This document shows positions 1-12,476 of a DNA stretch of 64,000 nucleotides, one piece after another. Origin of the DNA: Azadirachta indica (lineage: Eukaryota > Streptophyta > Magnoliopsida > Sapindales > Meliaceae); assembly GCA_022749755.1 (NCBI GenBank), contig CM040447.1:610290-674289 (forward strand), given 5' to 3'. A program made the position numbers and the translations under genes. Below the pieces are notes generated by a model. It ran no database searches. It was not told where the DNA came from and worked only from the letters and a program-made list of their open reading frames with translations. How positions within the stretch are numbered: the stretch's first letter is position 1; the number at the start of each line of letters is the position of its first letter.

Positions 1-192
1 ATTTAATTTATTTTTTGTATACAATTCATACTCTTTGATAAACATTTTTAGCCAATTTCTTGTTAATAAGAATTAATACAGAGCGATTCATAAAGCTTAA
101 TCTCGAAATTATAAAAAAATTATAAAAAGTAATAATTTTACTCATTTTAAAATTTATCTTATTTTCACATTTAAAAAATGACAAATGGGTAT

Positions 193-1631
193 GGAAAAAT
201 GCCTTGGACCCCCTTATGGTTTGAGGTAATTACCCAATTTCCCCCTATCGTTCCGAAAATACTCTAAACACCCTTTCCTTTACTTCCGTCCAAGATAAAA
301 AGTTAGCTTTGAGAGTAAAAACGTAATTTGCTATTTAAAAAAATTGAAAATAAAAGTGATGGTGACCTTACAAAGTCCAAAGCCAAGATGATGATGACCA
401 AATAAAAAAAATTAAAATAAAAAAAAATAAAAAATATAATATTAAAATAATATGACATGTGTACTCACGTAATCTTAAACTTTTTATTTTCAATGATCAT
501 CATTTTTTTTTCTTCTCCCTCTTTTCATTTTCTCTTTTACGTTCTTGGTAGCCAAACTGTCCCCTGTGAAATCATTCTTTCGCAAAGACGACGAATCCAT
601 GGTTGAGGGCTAAGGATGCAAACAAGATGATGAGAGTGAGCACATTTCTAGATGCGTCGGGGCCGTGTATGGCAGTGAAGGAGGATGGGATCAAAGAGAA
701 GGATGCAATCTTTTCCTTTTTTTTTCCTCCATGATATTTTATATTTACAAGGCTTGTCTTTGAAATACAAGATGGGAAGAAGTGAGATGAATTGATTGTA
801 GGAGGTGATTAAAGTGAAAAAAAAAAAAAAGAAAATGGGAAAGAAGTTGAAGGATGAGGGGTTTATCCATTAGTGGAAGATTGGTTTTTAGAAATTAATT
901 TATTCGTTTGCTTTTGGTAGAGTTGAAAGAGCAGGTTTTGTGGTCAAAAGTTCTGTTGAAGAAGTCCTTGCTAAAGTGTTCAATGGTGTTTGAAGAAATC
1001 ATGTCAAGGAATACGATAAGAAAGGAAAGTCAAAGACAAGTAAGGAAGGTAATTCGCAAAAGGAAACAACTATTGTGGTGGAAGGAAAGTGGAGAGATGC
1101 ACATTCAATCTCATTTTGATTTTGGGTGAAATACAAACTTGCAGTAAAATGAATAACAGAGGGTGAAGAAAGATAAAATTGAAAAGAAGTTGAGGACAGG
1201 ACAATTTTTTTTTATTTTAGTAAATTCGTGATTTCGTTGTTATTTAGTTTAATTTAAATATTATTTAATTATTGAATTTTACGTCAAAATAAAAAAATAA
1301 TTATTTAGTACTTTAAAGTTAATATATTATTATATTAATAATTAATGAAAAAGTAGAAAAAGTAAACCCTAATATATATATTATTATTAAACTCTAAGAT
1401 ATTATATGTATTATTATATTAAATTAAGATTTACGAGACTCAGACAATTTGTACAAAATCTGTATTACCGGCACCACTATCTGCCACAAAGGGTATTAGA
1501 GTATTTGTAGCCAAAAGTTGCTTTTTTAACTTGATGGAAGTAATGGCAAGGGTGTCCAAAGCATTTTTGAAAAGTTAAGGGGGAAATGGTTAATTATCTT
1601 CAACCCTAAGGGGATCTAGGGCATTTTCCCT
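193..1631. mobile_element. Non-autonomous Mutator-like (MULE) element
   Basis: Imperfect terminal inverted repeats of about 130-150 bp lie at roughly 193-325 and 1485-1631. Reading inward, the left end gives GGAAAAATGCCTTGGACCCC and the reverse complement of the right end gives GGGAAAATGCCCTAGATCCC. The flanking octamer ATGGGTAT is present on both sides (185-192 and 1632-1639), which fits an 8-9 bp target duplication. The interior is less AT-rich and holds a 73-codon open frame at 908-1129 that I do not recognise; it may be captured host sequence or chance. No transposase is visible. Long TIRs and a 9-bp-type duplication suggest a MULE, but the superfamily is inferred from structure only. Confidence 0.65.
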
Positions 1632-2149
1632 ATGGGTATAATATTCGTCAAATTAAAAATTTATATATATTTTACAAATTTAAGCATAAGGGAAAGTTAT
1701 TATTATTACAACAACCTTAATGTTATAATCCATCAAATTTGATTTGACTTCCCAAGTTAAAAAAAGAAAACCTACACAGCGATGATTATCGTGTCTCATT
1801 CCTCCTCAACAAACAGTAAAGAGTTGTGAAAGAGGAATGAGAAGGTGGGATTCGATTGTTATATGGAGAAGGAGGCGAAACTGATGAGGATGAATGGAGG
1901 CGAGTGTGAGGGTGGAGGCGAAGATTATTGTCACCGTGAGACAGTGAGGTGGAATTAAAAATTATGGTTAGGCCAATTTTTAAGATTTTTTTAATATTAA
2001 AACAATTTTATTAATATAATTTATTAGTTATGGGATTTTTTATAATTAATATATTGTCATAACAAAATTTAGGAATGATTGGTATTGAATCTAAAAGAAG
2101 GGAGTTATAATTAAAATACATAACTCTAAAAAAATAAATTTTTAATCTT

Positions 2150-3230
2150 AACGAAGGTGACAACAAAGGACAATGGGATATTAGTCAAAATTTAGAAATA
2201 ATTGGTATTAAACCTAAAACCACGGAGTTATTAGACAATTCTTTTGCCATAGAATTTCATATGCATTGTCATTAATTATTGTCAAAACACGGAAGTTATA
2301 TAAATATATTATATATATGGGGCAAAATCAACAATTCTCCTTTTTTTATATAAATTTTTACATCAATTATTAACCTTTAAATTAAAGGTACGTAAATGGT
2401 ATACATTAAATGAAATAAAAATATAATAAATATTTTATATTTATTAATTAAGGTCTTTTATTTCTTTTAACTATCTGTTTCTTCTTTTTCTTACTTAGTA
2501 ATTTGTAAACCTTTTTCTTACTTTTCTTTCTTTATTACATCTTCTCTCTCTTCATTATTTCTTTTTATTTAATTATCATTTATAAATTGAAAAACTCAAA
2601 AATTTAAATAACTATCTAAATTTTTATTTTAATTATTACTTGCAAATTAAAAAACTTAAAAATTTAAATAAAAATTATTTTAATTAATTTATCTAAAAGA
2701 ACTTATGGATTTTTTTAAAAAAATTATTATAATATATAAATATTCAAAAAAAGATTATTTAATTAATGAGTTTTTTAACTTACAAATTATAATTAAAATT
2801 AAAATATATTTGAAGAGAGAGAAGATATAATAAAAAAAATTAAAATGGGAGAGAGATTAATAAATTAAAAGTAAGAAAGAGAAAATGATACAGACATAAA
2901 AAAACTTTTTAAATAAATTTGTAAAATTTTTTTTATATTTATTAGATGTAAGCTTGTTTCTCCATATATTTTTAATCTAAGAACTAATAATTGATATAAA
3001 AATTTATGTAAAAAAAAGATTGCTGATCCTACCTATATATACTTATATATATATATATATCACATTTTCTCTCAAGCAATTAAGGTAGGTGGGTTACGTT
3101 GCATCTTCTTTCTATATACTTTTATAGTACTTTTATATATATATATATATATCACATTTTCTCTCAAGCAATTAAGGCAGGTGGGGTACGTTGCATCTTC
3201 TTTCTAATTATTTATTATTGCATCCTATTT
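2150..3230. repeat. Block related to 4622-4916 (old segmental duplication)
   Basis: The stretch 2150-2318 followed by 3034-3230 resembles 4622-4916: the same order of a 'tattagtcaaa-tttaga' segment, a 'gttgtcaaaacac' segment, a TA run, then a 'ttttctct...gtaggyg...gttgcat' segment. Inside this block the 90-bp unit containing TATATATCACATTTTCTC and GTTGCATCTTCTTTCTA is present twice (about 3045-3115 and 3136-3206). The left copy is interrupted by the foldback element at 2319-3033. Part of the block (2154-2260 and 4622-4715) resembles the terminal sequence also seen at 58190-58330 and 60175-60325, so transposon ends are mixed into it. Confidence 0.5.
2319..3033. mobile_element. Foldback (long inverted-repeat) element
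   Basis: The two halves are inverted copies of each other. The left arm (about 2319-2640) shares with the reverse complement of the right arm (about 2690-3033) the segments ATAAATTTTTAYATCAATTA and the TCTTCTCTCTCTTCA pyrimidine tract, in the same order. The element sits in a TA-rich run. The related block at 4760-4850 has no insert at the matching place, so it acts as an empty-site paralogue. No coding potential is visible. The outer tips read GGGGCAAAATCAACAATTCT and, from the right end, GGTAGGATCAGCAATCTT. Confidence 0.6.
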
Positions 3231-3765
3231 TTTCAATTATTTTTTCTATATTAAAATTGAAATTAAGTTAGTCTCATTAATTAAATATAATTAATAGTTT
3301 AAATATTACAAGACTTTTTTTCCTAATGTTTTAAGGATTCTTAAGTTGAAGTTATTTAGTTTCACTAAGTTTAATCTTGTTAATTAAATATATTTATAGT
3401 TAAAATATTATAAGACTTTTCCTAATTTGTTAAGAATTTCTAAGTTTATGTTATTTAGGTATTGAACTCTGAACATGAATAAAATATGAATTTAAATGAT
3501 TTTTTTAAATGATTTTTTCTATATTAAAATTAAAATTAAGTTAGTCTCACTAATTAAATATAGTTAATAGTTTAAACATTAGAAGACTTTTTTTCCTAAT
3601 TTCTTAAGGATTCTTAAGTTTAAGTTATTTAGTTTCACTAAATTTAACCTTATTAATTAAATATATTTATAGTTAAAATATTATAAGACTTTTCCTAATT
3701 TGTCAAGGATTTCTAAATTTATGTTATTTAGATACTGAATTCTGAATATGATTGAAATTTAAATC
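3231..3765. repeat. Tandem repeat, two copies of about 280 bp
   Basis: Two adjacent units (about 3231-3510 and 3512-3765) run in parallel from TTTTTTCTATATTAAAATT through 'agtttcactaa' and 'ataagacttttcctaattt' to 'ttatttagrtactga'. A more diverged relative occurs at about 4430-4620. No coding content is seen. Confidence 0.65.
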
Positions 3766-4621
3766 TATCTAAATTCTAAATTTAAATTATATGTTTGTTT
3801 TTTAATTTTAAAATATCTGAAAATAAATATTAAATTATTTTTTTCGACAAAATGAAAGGTTAAAAAATTGATATTTTGACATATATACTTTTTTAAATAA
3901 TATACTTATATTTATAATAATTTTGAATATATTAGCATAATAATAGATAAAAAAAATTAATAAATTTTTTTAGTATGTATATTATTTATTTGTTTGATAT
4001 ATGATTTTTTAAAAAAATAATTTTTAATCAATGATATAAAGATTAATAAAAATAATAAGTTATATTTTAATATAATTATAATTATGTAAATATAAAAATT
4101 TATTATAATAATTAAATTATAAAATAAGTACGATTGAGAAGACAAGTAAAAAAGACTCACAATAGAAAAGAGATACATCTAAAATAATTATTTAGATTTT
4201 AATTTTGTTAGTAAATAAATTAATAAAATAGAGAAACTTTTATAAAATAAAAATATCAAATTATTTAAATATTAACTTATTAAAATTTAAGTCCAAGTTT
4301 TTAACTTAATTATATTTATATGTTTTTAACAAATATTCTGACATAAATTGCAAAATAAAATATTCTTAAACATCTAAATAATTATATTTATATTTTAGTT
4401 AGAAAAACAAACAACCTTTACTCTTACTAACTTTAATCTTATCAATTAAGCATATTTATAATTTAAGTATTATAAGATTTTTCCTAATTTCTTAAGGATT
4501 ATTAAGTATGTATTATGTAGTTTCATTAAGTTTAATTTTATTAATTAAGTATATTTATAATTTAAGCATTATAAGTATTTTCCTAATTTGTTAAGAATTT
4601 TCAAGTTTGTGTTGCTTACGA
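3766..4621. other. AT-rich intergenic DNA
   Basis: Very AT-rich, with a diverged relative of the 280-bp repeat at its right end. The open frames here are short, low-complexity runs of Ile, Tyr, Phe and Leu and are not credible genes. Confidence 0.5.
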
Positions 4622-4921
4622 AAGGTGATGCAAGAGGTAATGGATTATTAGTCAAAGTTTAGAGGATGATGTGTATTAATCCTAAAATCAGGTGTTTACA
4701 AGACATTCTCCCACAATAGAATTTCACAGGCTTTGATTGGAGGTCATTAGTTGTTGTCAAAACACTAACGAATATAAATATATATATTAGTTGTTGTCAA
4801 AACACTAACGAATATAAATATATATATATATATATACACGACGTTTTCTCTGGATGATTGAAGTAGGCGAGGTGCGTTGCATTTTCTTTTCTAATTATTT
4901 ATTATTACATATTATTTTTAA

Positions 4922-5224
4922 AATTATGTTTTATATTAAAATCAAATATTATAAGTCTTTTCCTAATTTATTAAGGATTCCTAAATCTATGTTACCTTAT
5001 TTTATTTTACTGTATATAAAAGCATGTTTTTGTCCATGTTCATTAACATTTAACCAAAATTCAGTTTAATTTAAATTATTTTTTATATTAACATCAAATA
5101 TTATAAATTTTTTCCTAATTTATTAAGGATTCCTAAATCTATTTTACCTTATTTTCTTTTACTGTATATAAAAGCATGTTTTTGTCCATGTTCATTAACA
5201 TTTAAGCAAAATTCAGTTTAATTT
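4922..5224 (+). repeat. Duplicated core-promoter segment, period 152 bp
   Basis: Two tandem copies (about 4922-5072 and 5075-5224) share long identical runs, including CCTAATTTATTAAGGATTCC and TGTATATAAAAGCATGTTTT. Each carries one TATA box. They lie directly upstream of the cwf21-domain gene, so the gene has two nearly identical core promoters in series. Confidence 0.75.
5165..5174 (+). promoter_or_regulatory. TATA box of the cwf21-domain gene (proximal copy)
   Basis: TATATAAAAG lies 110-120 bp before the ATG at 5284, so transcription would start near 5195-5205 with a leader of about 80-90 bases. An identical box occurs at 5013-5022 in the upstream copy and would give a longer transcript. 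The assignment rests on motif and distance only. Confidence 0.55.
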
Positions 5225-5283
5225 TATCTTCTTAACACTCCGATCGAATTAAACTCTGTGAAGTTCAACTGTACCCTAGATCA

Positions 5284-5676
5284 ATGTATAACGGGATGGG
5301 ATTACAGACCCCGAAAGGGTCTGGAACCAACGGGTACGTTCAAACGAACAAGTTTTTTGTGCGGAAGGCGAAGACGAAGATGGAGACAGATAGGATTACT
5401 CTTACAGATAACACCAAGGGATTCGAGGGTGGTGTAATAAGAAGAACAGCACCTTATTATAATAAGGATAAGGATATGGTGGAACATGAGCGTAAGCGTG
5501 AGATTGAGGTCAAGTTGGTGATGCTGGAAGACAAACTGGTTGATCAGGAATGTTACACTGAAGCAGAGATTGCAGAGAAGCTACAGCAGGCTCGCAAAAC
5601 TTTAACTTTGGAAGCTGCTGCTGCTGCTGCCTCAGCTTCAGCTTCAGAACAAAGTTGCCGATCGAGAGATATATGA
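5284..5676 (+). CDS. cwf21-domain protein, short CWC21/SRRM2-like pre-mRNA splicing factor
   Basis: A 130-residue intronless frame. The first 30 residues (MYNGMGLQTPKGSGTNGYVQ, then TNKFFVR) match the highly conserved start of eukaryotic CWC21/SRRM2 proteins, which bind Prp8 and Snu114 in the catalytic spliceosome. A cwf21-type helical segment follows at about residues 62-108 (EHERKREIEVKLVMLEDKL, YTEAEIAEKLQQARKTL). It differs from the usual 'DQGYTDAEI' by two extra residues (DQECYTEAEI). The tail is a run of Ala and Ser from GCT and TCAGCT microsatellite expansion. Plant orthologues I know are longer and have introns, so this may be a retro-copy or truncated paralogue. It lacks an RS tail. 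It has its own duplicated TATA promoter and an uninterrupted frame, so it may be expressed. Confidence 0.8.
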   Translation: MYNGMGLQTPKGSGTNGYVQTNKFFVRKAKTKMETDRITLTDNTKGFEGGVIRRTAPYYNKDKDMVEHERKREIEVKLVMLEDKLVDQECYTEAEIAEKLQQARKTLTLEAAAAAASASASEQSCRSRDI

Positions 5677-6332
5677 GACTGACTGTACACTTTCAGTTTC
5701 AGGTTCAGGTTCATTCATGTTTAACCAACAAGGTTACGTTGGTATTTAGTTTTATTAATTAATTTGAAGGAAAAACTAATTTCTACGCTTTCCTTATTAC
5801 TCAAGGTTATATTTATATATGATACATGAGACTGTATTATATATTTTGACTTTCTAAATTTTTTAATTTAATTCTTCTTATATAGTCTTTAACATTTTTG
5901 TTACAATTCTTAACTTATAATAATACGAAAAGCCAAAATTATGATGAAAAATTGAAAGTTAAAAAAGGAAGAGTAGGAAATTAGAATAGAAAACTCATTT
6001 TTTTTAGAAAAATATATGGTACATATACGGCTATATGAATATGTAACGCAGCCTAATACCATTTCTCATCATCTATATAATTAATATTATCTCATAAATA
6101 AACTTAGAGATATCATGTCATAAATTAAATTAAAATGATAAGTTATGGTCATCGACAATATTAAAAAGAATTATGTATCCAATCAAAACTCAATATCATC
6201 CTCCCCATACAACTATAATATGTACAAACATATATTAATTATACATCAAAAGCAACATACGTAACTTTAACAATATACATTACATGCACCTGAATATTGT
6301 GTGTATAAATATATATATATATATATGAATAT
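5677..6332. other. AT-rich intergenic DNA between convergent genes
   Basis: This would hold the 3' ends of the cwf21 gene (+) and of the membrane-protein fragment (-). It includes a (TA)n run at about 6308-6327. I see no RNA gene or element ends. Confidence 0.4.
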
Positions 6333-6770
6333 TTAGACAAGAAGTTTGACTAGTTGGACATCCATGGCGTTCTGATCATCTGCAACATAGAACTCTTCGA
6401 TATTCTCATTGTGGTCAGACTTGCAGACAAAGTAGATAACAGCTTGGACAACAAACAAAAGAAGAATCGCCATCAACTTCAAACTAAAGCTGAGAATTCC
6501 AACTCCGATTCTTAGTGGTACAATCAATCCATATACAACTAAGACCATAAAAGCTGTATCAAATTTTTTGACGGAGAATTGTTTTAAGAAAAGAAGACGT
6601 ACGATCAGAGCGAGCACTGGTCCGAGGAGATAATCGTGAAGGAATGTTATTGCGAAGATTAAAAGGAAGGTGATGAACACTCTCTTCCAGTTCTTTGGTG
6701 AAGGTGACATCTCTGGTCGTGTAAATGGAGGCGATAGTATGAGTAATTGAGAATGAGGCAAGCGATTTCG
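6333..6770 (-). pseudogene. Truncated, frameshifted copy of the six-TM plant membrane protein gene
   Basis: The 3' part of this locus is collinear with the intact gene at 15617-16594. It keeps WKRVFITFLLIFAITFLHD (intact copy: WKRVLITFLLIFAILFLYD), then GVGILSF, then VVQAVIYFVCKSDHNENIEE, ending DVQ...LV. The segment between the third and last membrane spans (about 90 residues) is missing. Upstream of KNWKRV the homology continues in a different frame (TIASIYTTRDVTFTK against YCMYTAKDITFKK), so there is a frameshift near 6705. The open frame runs to 6824, but its first 40 residues are out of frame with the family. No 5' exon region is left. I regard it as a dead paralogue. Confidence 0.75.
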
Positions 6771-6824
6771 GAGAGGGTTTTGAACTAAACTTACATGAGT
6801 AATAAAAATTGCAAACGTTTTCAT

Positions 6825-9800
6825 AGTTTATAAAAAGCTTACATTTACACCCTTAAGCAATTTTTTTGGGACTTTATTCATATACAACTAGTCTAATTTT
6901 TTTTTTTAAAAATATTTCAGGAGTACTTATCAAAGTTTATTTACAATATGTTATTAACAAATTATTAGCGATTTGTTGTTATATTATTTTTATTATGTTT
7001 ATTTTTATGTTATAATACTTTTCTTTATTATCCTTAGTATTATTTTTTGTAGTTGTTATTAATTGTACTTTCAAAACACAAAATAAAGATAATCGATATA
7101 AAAAATATATCTATGGATATTATACACAGGATTTTTAAACAGTGATAATTGATATAAAAATAAAAAAAAAATCTAGGTTAATAATACACATTATTTTTTT
7201 TAAAATTACTTAATTTATTTTAAAAATTATAACAAATAAAGTATATATATCATCTTGTAATGTTTAGAGTATCAAAATTTTTTGGTTTATGTTTGAAATA
7301 GAGATGTAGAACTTTAAAATTAATATTAATATTTATCAAATAATTTAAGTATTTTGTTTTTAAAATTAAGTATGAATGTACATTAATTTCAATAATAAAT
7401 TTAAGGGTGAAATATTTTTAAATTTTGATCAATTTGATAAACCACATCAATTGCTTGATATGAATCATTCCCTCCAACTACTAAATAGATTGAAATAAAA
7501 AACTGAAATAAACTAAGCTAAATCTAAAGTAATTTGTAGAGAAATACTTGACATGATTAACAAGGATTACATGAGTACTCAAAAAAAATAATAACGATTA
7601 ACTGAAAAATTAGTTTAAACTTATTTAATTAGTTGATTAAAAAAAGTTTAATGATTAAATAAGTTATATTTCAAGTCTAATTTTCAATAAAATTCATCTA
7701 TACAATTGTAGATTATAAAATCTTAAAAAAAAATTTGAAATAATACAATTAGTGCAATTATTTATCGAAACAAATTTTGATTGAGAACACTTCCGGTAAA
7801 CACATTTTCTGTTTATTTTTACTTAACAGATAATTTTAAATCATTCTGAAAACTTGATCCTAAAGTTTTAACAATTTAAAAAGATATGTCACTCCAATTT
7901 ATGTCTATCCCATTAATATTTTTAGTTTCTTCTACTAACAAAGCTATTAAAAACCTGAAAATCTATTAAAAATCCAAAACTTTTTGGATAAAAGAGAATA
8001 ATTTCATAAATAATTGATAACGGTTTATATAATTATATTAGAAATTTAGTTTGCTCTAATATCTCAGTGTTATTTAATCCTAACTATGTAAAAATATATG
8101 GACATTAATTACTATATACAATTGAATATTTATTAAACATTATCATGCTTTTAATTTTGCTATGTAGTTGAAACTTGAAACATATCGTGTTCATGTAAAA
8201 AAATATAAAGCAATTTGTTTAAAAAAATATATAAAAGGAATTGAGGGAGGAAAATGGAATATGAAATTTAGTGTTTTTTTTGCATGTGTTTTGGGTTTAC
8301 ACGTAGTGATTAAAATGCAAAATAGACGTACAAGATGTTGCCACGTTATAAGCATGATGACACGTGTAGGAGATGTGTGGAAGGTTTTATTCTTTATTTT
8401 TGTCTTTTTAGTTGAATTCTCGTGGTTTTTTTCTTTATTTAAATTAAGAAAGTTTCATATATTTGATTTTTATTTCACTTTAAAAGTATCACTATTAAGT
8501 TTTAGTAAAAATTAATATATGTTGGCAATTTATATTTAATAGTTAATAATTTCTTCAAAATTATATTTTAATTTAATTTTCTTATATGTAAGTATACTAA
8601 ATTTATAATATATTAAATTAAAATAAATATACACTTTTTAAAATATGCTAAAAACATAACACTAAACAACTTTTTAAAATATACTAAAAATTACTAATCA
8701 CTTAACTTTATACATTTTTTACATAATTTATTATCCGTTAAATGCTATTTAAATTAAATTTAATATGTATATTAATTATATATTAATTAAATGTGTTATA
8801 TTTAATTTTAACTGTTAAAAGTATGCAAATTTAAATAAAAATTATATTATTTAAAAATTTAAAAATTATACACTAAATAAATATTCTGACAACCGCTAAT
8901 TTTATTAATAATAAAATTAAACGATAATAAATGTAAAAAACAACCTTATGAAGAGTACTTTGTATGGTGTAGTCTAGTACCAATATATCATACAAAGGCA
9001 AGAATTTTATTTTTAAAATTAAGATATTTTTAGAATTATGTTGATAGGTAGGTTAATTTTGGTTTAATGATTATGGAGAGAAAAAATTTTATTTTAAAAT
9101 TGAATAGATTTTGGTGAATAGGGAAATTAAGATACGCCAAGTATTCAACATGACCTCAACCTTCCCTATTATACAAAATAATATTAGAAAAAATAATTCT
9201 CTACATTGATTCAAACTTTCCTACAACTAATTCCTCCCAAATATATCAATATAATTTTCTTTTCCTAAATTGATATTTTAATATTCGTAAATTGAACCTA
9301 TTGACAAGAACAAAATTTTTTGACAAATGATAATGATTTTAAAATCATTTCTGCAAAATTTTTGTTTAATGATATTTGTAATTTAATTTTCGCTAATATC
9401 TTATTGTTGTTTAATTGTAATTATACAAAAATATTTTGACATAAAAAATTTTATTTAATAACTATTTTTTTTATGCTACCTCATCATATTTATAGTTAAA
9501 ACATAATATGTTCACGGTGCTGATCAAACGAATAGTTTGTGAAACAAAAAAAATTTGAAGAATGAAACTGAAATTAAATTAAATTCTACACTGATATATT
9601 AATTTGTGTTGACAATTGTATGATTAGCATATTTGTGAATTTTATTTTTTTGAAATGTTATAGAATGAAATTTTAATTAATTATTAAAAATTATTAAAAA
9701 ATTTTATAAATGATTTATTTAATATTTAATTAAAATTAATAATATATCAAGATTAGAGAATTTTATGTATCTTTTTAATTTGTACATTATAAAAGTATTA

Positions 9801-11337
9801 ATTAAAAATATTTGCATTAAATGAAAAGGTTGCATAAAATGTATGTTTTAACTAATTGACTCTTATATGATGCAAGGCAATAAACAAATTTTTGTTCAAG
9901 TATGTAGACTAATGTTAAAATAAATTAAATTTTATAGAAGTACATGGAAACAAAAAATATCGATTAAGCATGATTTAATCTAAAGACATTAATTGGAATA
10001 TTATCATATATAACATTTAATGTCAAGGGATTTTGATATACAAGAGTTCATAAAATTGTCATATTCAAACCAAAAGAATTAATTATTGAGAATAATTTTT
10101 TATAAAATAAGAAAAATAAAATAAATAATAAAAAATACTTAAATCTATTTATTGTATTTTTTTTTTATTTTCAATCTTTTTCCTTGCATCCTCAAATTTC
10201 ACTTATATACACATATTTAAATTCAATAAACGAGTTGTTAATTTAAATTAGTAAAATCTATTCAAGGTAAAGATAAAATAATTTTCAACCTAATTAAAGA
10301 GTTATTATAATTTAACTTTCTCTTAGATATTACATTCAAAATTATTACTAATTAATGCAACAGTTAAGAAGTAACAATAATTTAAAAAAAATAATTAATG
10401 ATTATATATATAATCATATTTATAATTTAGTTTGCACTAATATCTTATTGTTATCAACCCTAATTATATAAAGAGTTGATATAAAAAGGTTTTTAAAAGT
10501 TTACAACATATGGAAGTTATTATTTTTCCAAACAACAGTTAATTTATGCAACCTTTATCATGCTTTTTCTTTTTTAATTGTCATTCATATGGTTAAAACA
10601 CAATATATTCATGTAGCATAAAAACTTCACACGTGCGGGATATAAGTATGAACCATCCCAATCAGTGGAAGTTTTTTTTTTTTTTTCTCATTTCTCAAAA
10701 CTTTCATAAATACTTATAATCTCCCTAAGGTTATAACCTTGTTTTTAAATACATAATAACATTCAAATAGGAATGTTTGGTTTTTGATATGTTGTTAAGT
10801 TATGAAGGCTAAAAGAACTTTAACCACAAATATTTTATTTTAAGTTTGTAGTATTTGAAATGCTAATGAATTTTGACAAATATTTTTTATAATAGCCCTT
10901 TTCTTTAAAAAAAGAAAAAAAAAAAAAAAGAAATCAAACTTAACCGAACTATAGAATCAAACCGATTCCAGCTTCGGTTCTCACGTTAAAGGATAACTTA
11001 TGGATAATTGGTAGGTAATTGGTAGGCAGTGTTGTAGCAGGCACTAGGCTCCAATTCATCCTAAATCCCAAACGATAATGCACAATTCTGCAAATCACAA
11101 AAATAACTCATAATAATTAAAAGCAAGTTAACTAAAAAATAGGCTTTTAAACAATTAATAATTATTGAAGAACAAAAAAATTAATAATTAATTATATGTC
11201 TTTATGAAGTTATAATTAAGAGTTTTCAGTATCCTTTAATCATTGATATTCGATATATCAGTGTAATAGTGAGATTCCCCGACTCTTTGAAGAATTGCTT
11301 CTTAAAAATGTATTTTTTTTTTAATAATACGTTATGG
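6825..11337. other. AT-rich intergenic DNA, no gene recognised
   Basis: About 4.5 kb with very low GC. The 115-codon frame at 8168-8515 has the composition of translated AT-rich noise (Lys, Phe, Val) and no family features. Long A and T runs occur at about 10671-10686 and 10908-10932. I see no TIR pair, LTR pair, tRNA or conserved exon. Confidence 0.5.
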
Positions 11338-12345
11338 AAAAGAATTAGTCACACATTATCTTGTTATATAAAGGTTTGAAAAATTTTAATTTTAAAATTT
11401 GTTACGAATTTTTAATTATTTATTCTTGTATTATTAGAGATTTTTTTTTAAAATCTCCTTCAAGATATAATTTAATATATTTAAAAATTTTAATATTATT
11501 ATCATAAATTTATAATTTACAAGAATAAAATTAAATAAATTATATACATATGTAACTATATAGTACTATTATATTAATTTATAAAAAAAGGGCATGTATG
11601 AAAGTTTATATTACTAAAATTATCGATTATAAAAATCATCCATTTTTTTTGGTTTTCATATTATCAATAAAATTTTAAAAAAATTAGTTATATATTATTT
11701 TACTATGTAAAGATTTGAGAATTTGTAATATTTTAAAATTTAATATGAATTGTCAACCACTTAGTCATGTATTTTTAGAGTATTTTTTTTAAATCTCCTT
11801 CAAGAAGTAATTTAATATATTTAAAAAATTTAATATTATTATCATAAATTTTATATTTTTTACAAGAATAAAGTTAAATAATTATATAGATATGTAACTA
11901 TATAGTACTCTTACATCAATTCATAAAAAAAAAAAAAAGGCATGTATAAATGTTTATATTGCTAACAATTATCAATTAAATAAATCATTATTTTTTTAAG
12001 TTTTCATATTATCAATAAAATTTTATAAAAAACTAGTTATACATTATCTTTGTTAGGTAAAGATTTGAACATTTTTAATTTAAAATTTAATACAAATTTT
12101 CAACTATTTAGTCATGTATTATTAGAGTATTTTTTAAAATCCCCTGCAAGATATAATTTAATATATTTAAAAAAACTAATATTATTATTATAAATTTTAT
12201 ATTTTTACAAAAATAAAATTATATAAATTGTATAAATATACGTAACTATATAGTACTATTACATCAATTTATAAAAAGAAGCATATATAAAAGTTTAAAT
12301 TACTAATATTATTGATTAAATAAATAATCAATTTTTATTTTTTAA
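11338..12345. repeat. Three tandem copies of a 320-350 bp non-coding unit
   Basis: Units at about 11338-11680, 11678-12028 and 12029-12345 repeat the same order of landmarks: 'attagtyayayattat', 'gtaaagatttga', 'tcatgtattattagagtatttttt', 'aaatctcctycaaga', 'ggtaactatatagtact'-like, and 'catgtataaa-gtttatatt'. They differ by many substitutions and small indels, so they are old. No coding content is seen. Confidence 0.75.
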
Positions 12346-12476
12346 GTGATACTATTCAAAAGTGTGTTGTTAACATAAATGTCCTCTTACTCAATTTAGC
12401 TTAAAAGCCTTGAATTTGGATTGGATCCAACCTCTTTTTGAACTCAAAATGATAAAAATCTTTAACATATTTAAGG

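Noticed and set aside
908..1129. 73-codon frame in the first MULE-like element
   Set aside because: Protein-like composition but no recognisable family, and no start-side support. Kept only as possible captured sequence.
3045..3206. Possible CRISPR-like or satellite array (two 90-bp repeats)
   Set aside because: Only two copies, plant nuclear DNA, no spacers; a local duplication.
8168..8515. 115-codon frame
   Set aside because: Composition of translated AT-rich DNA, no domain, no promoter or homologue in the window.
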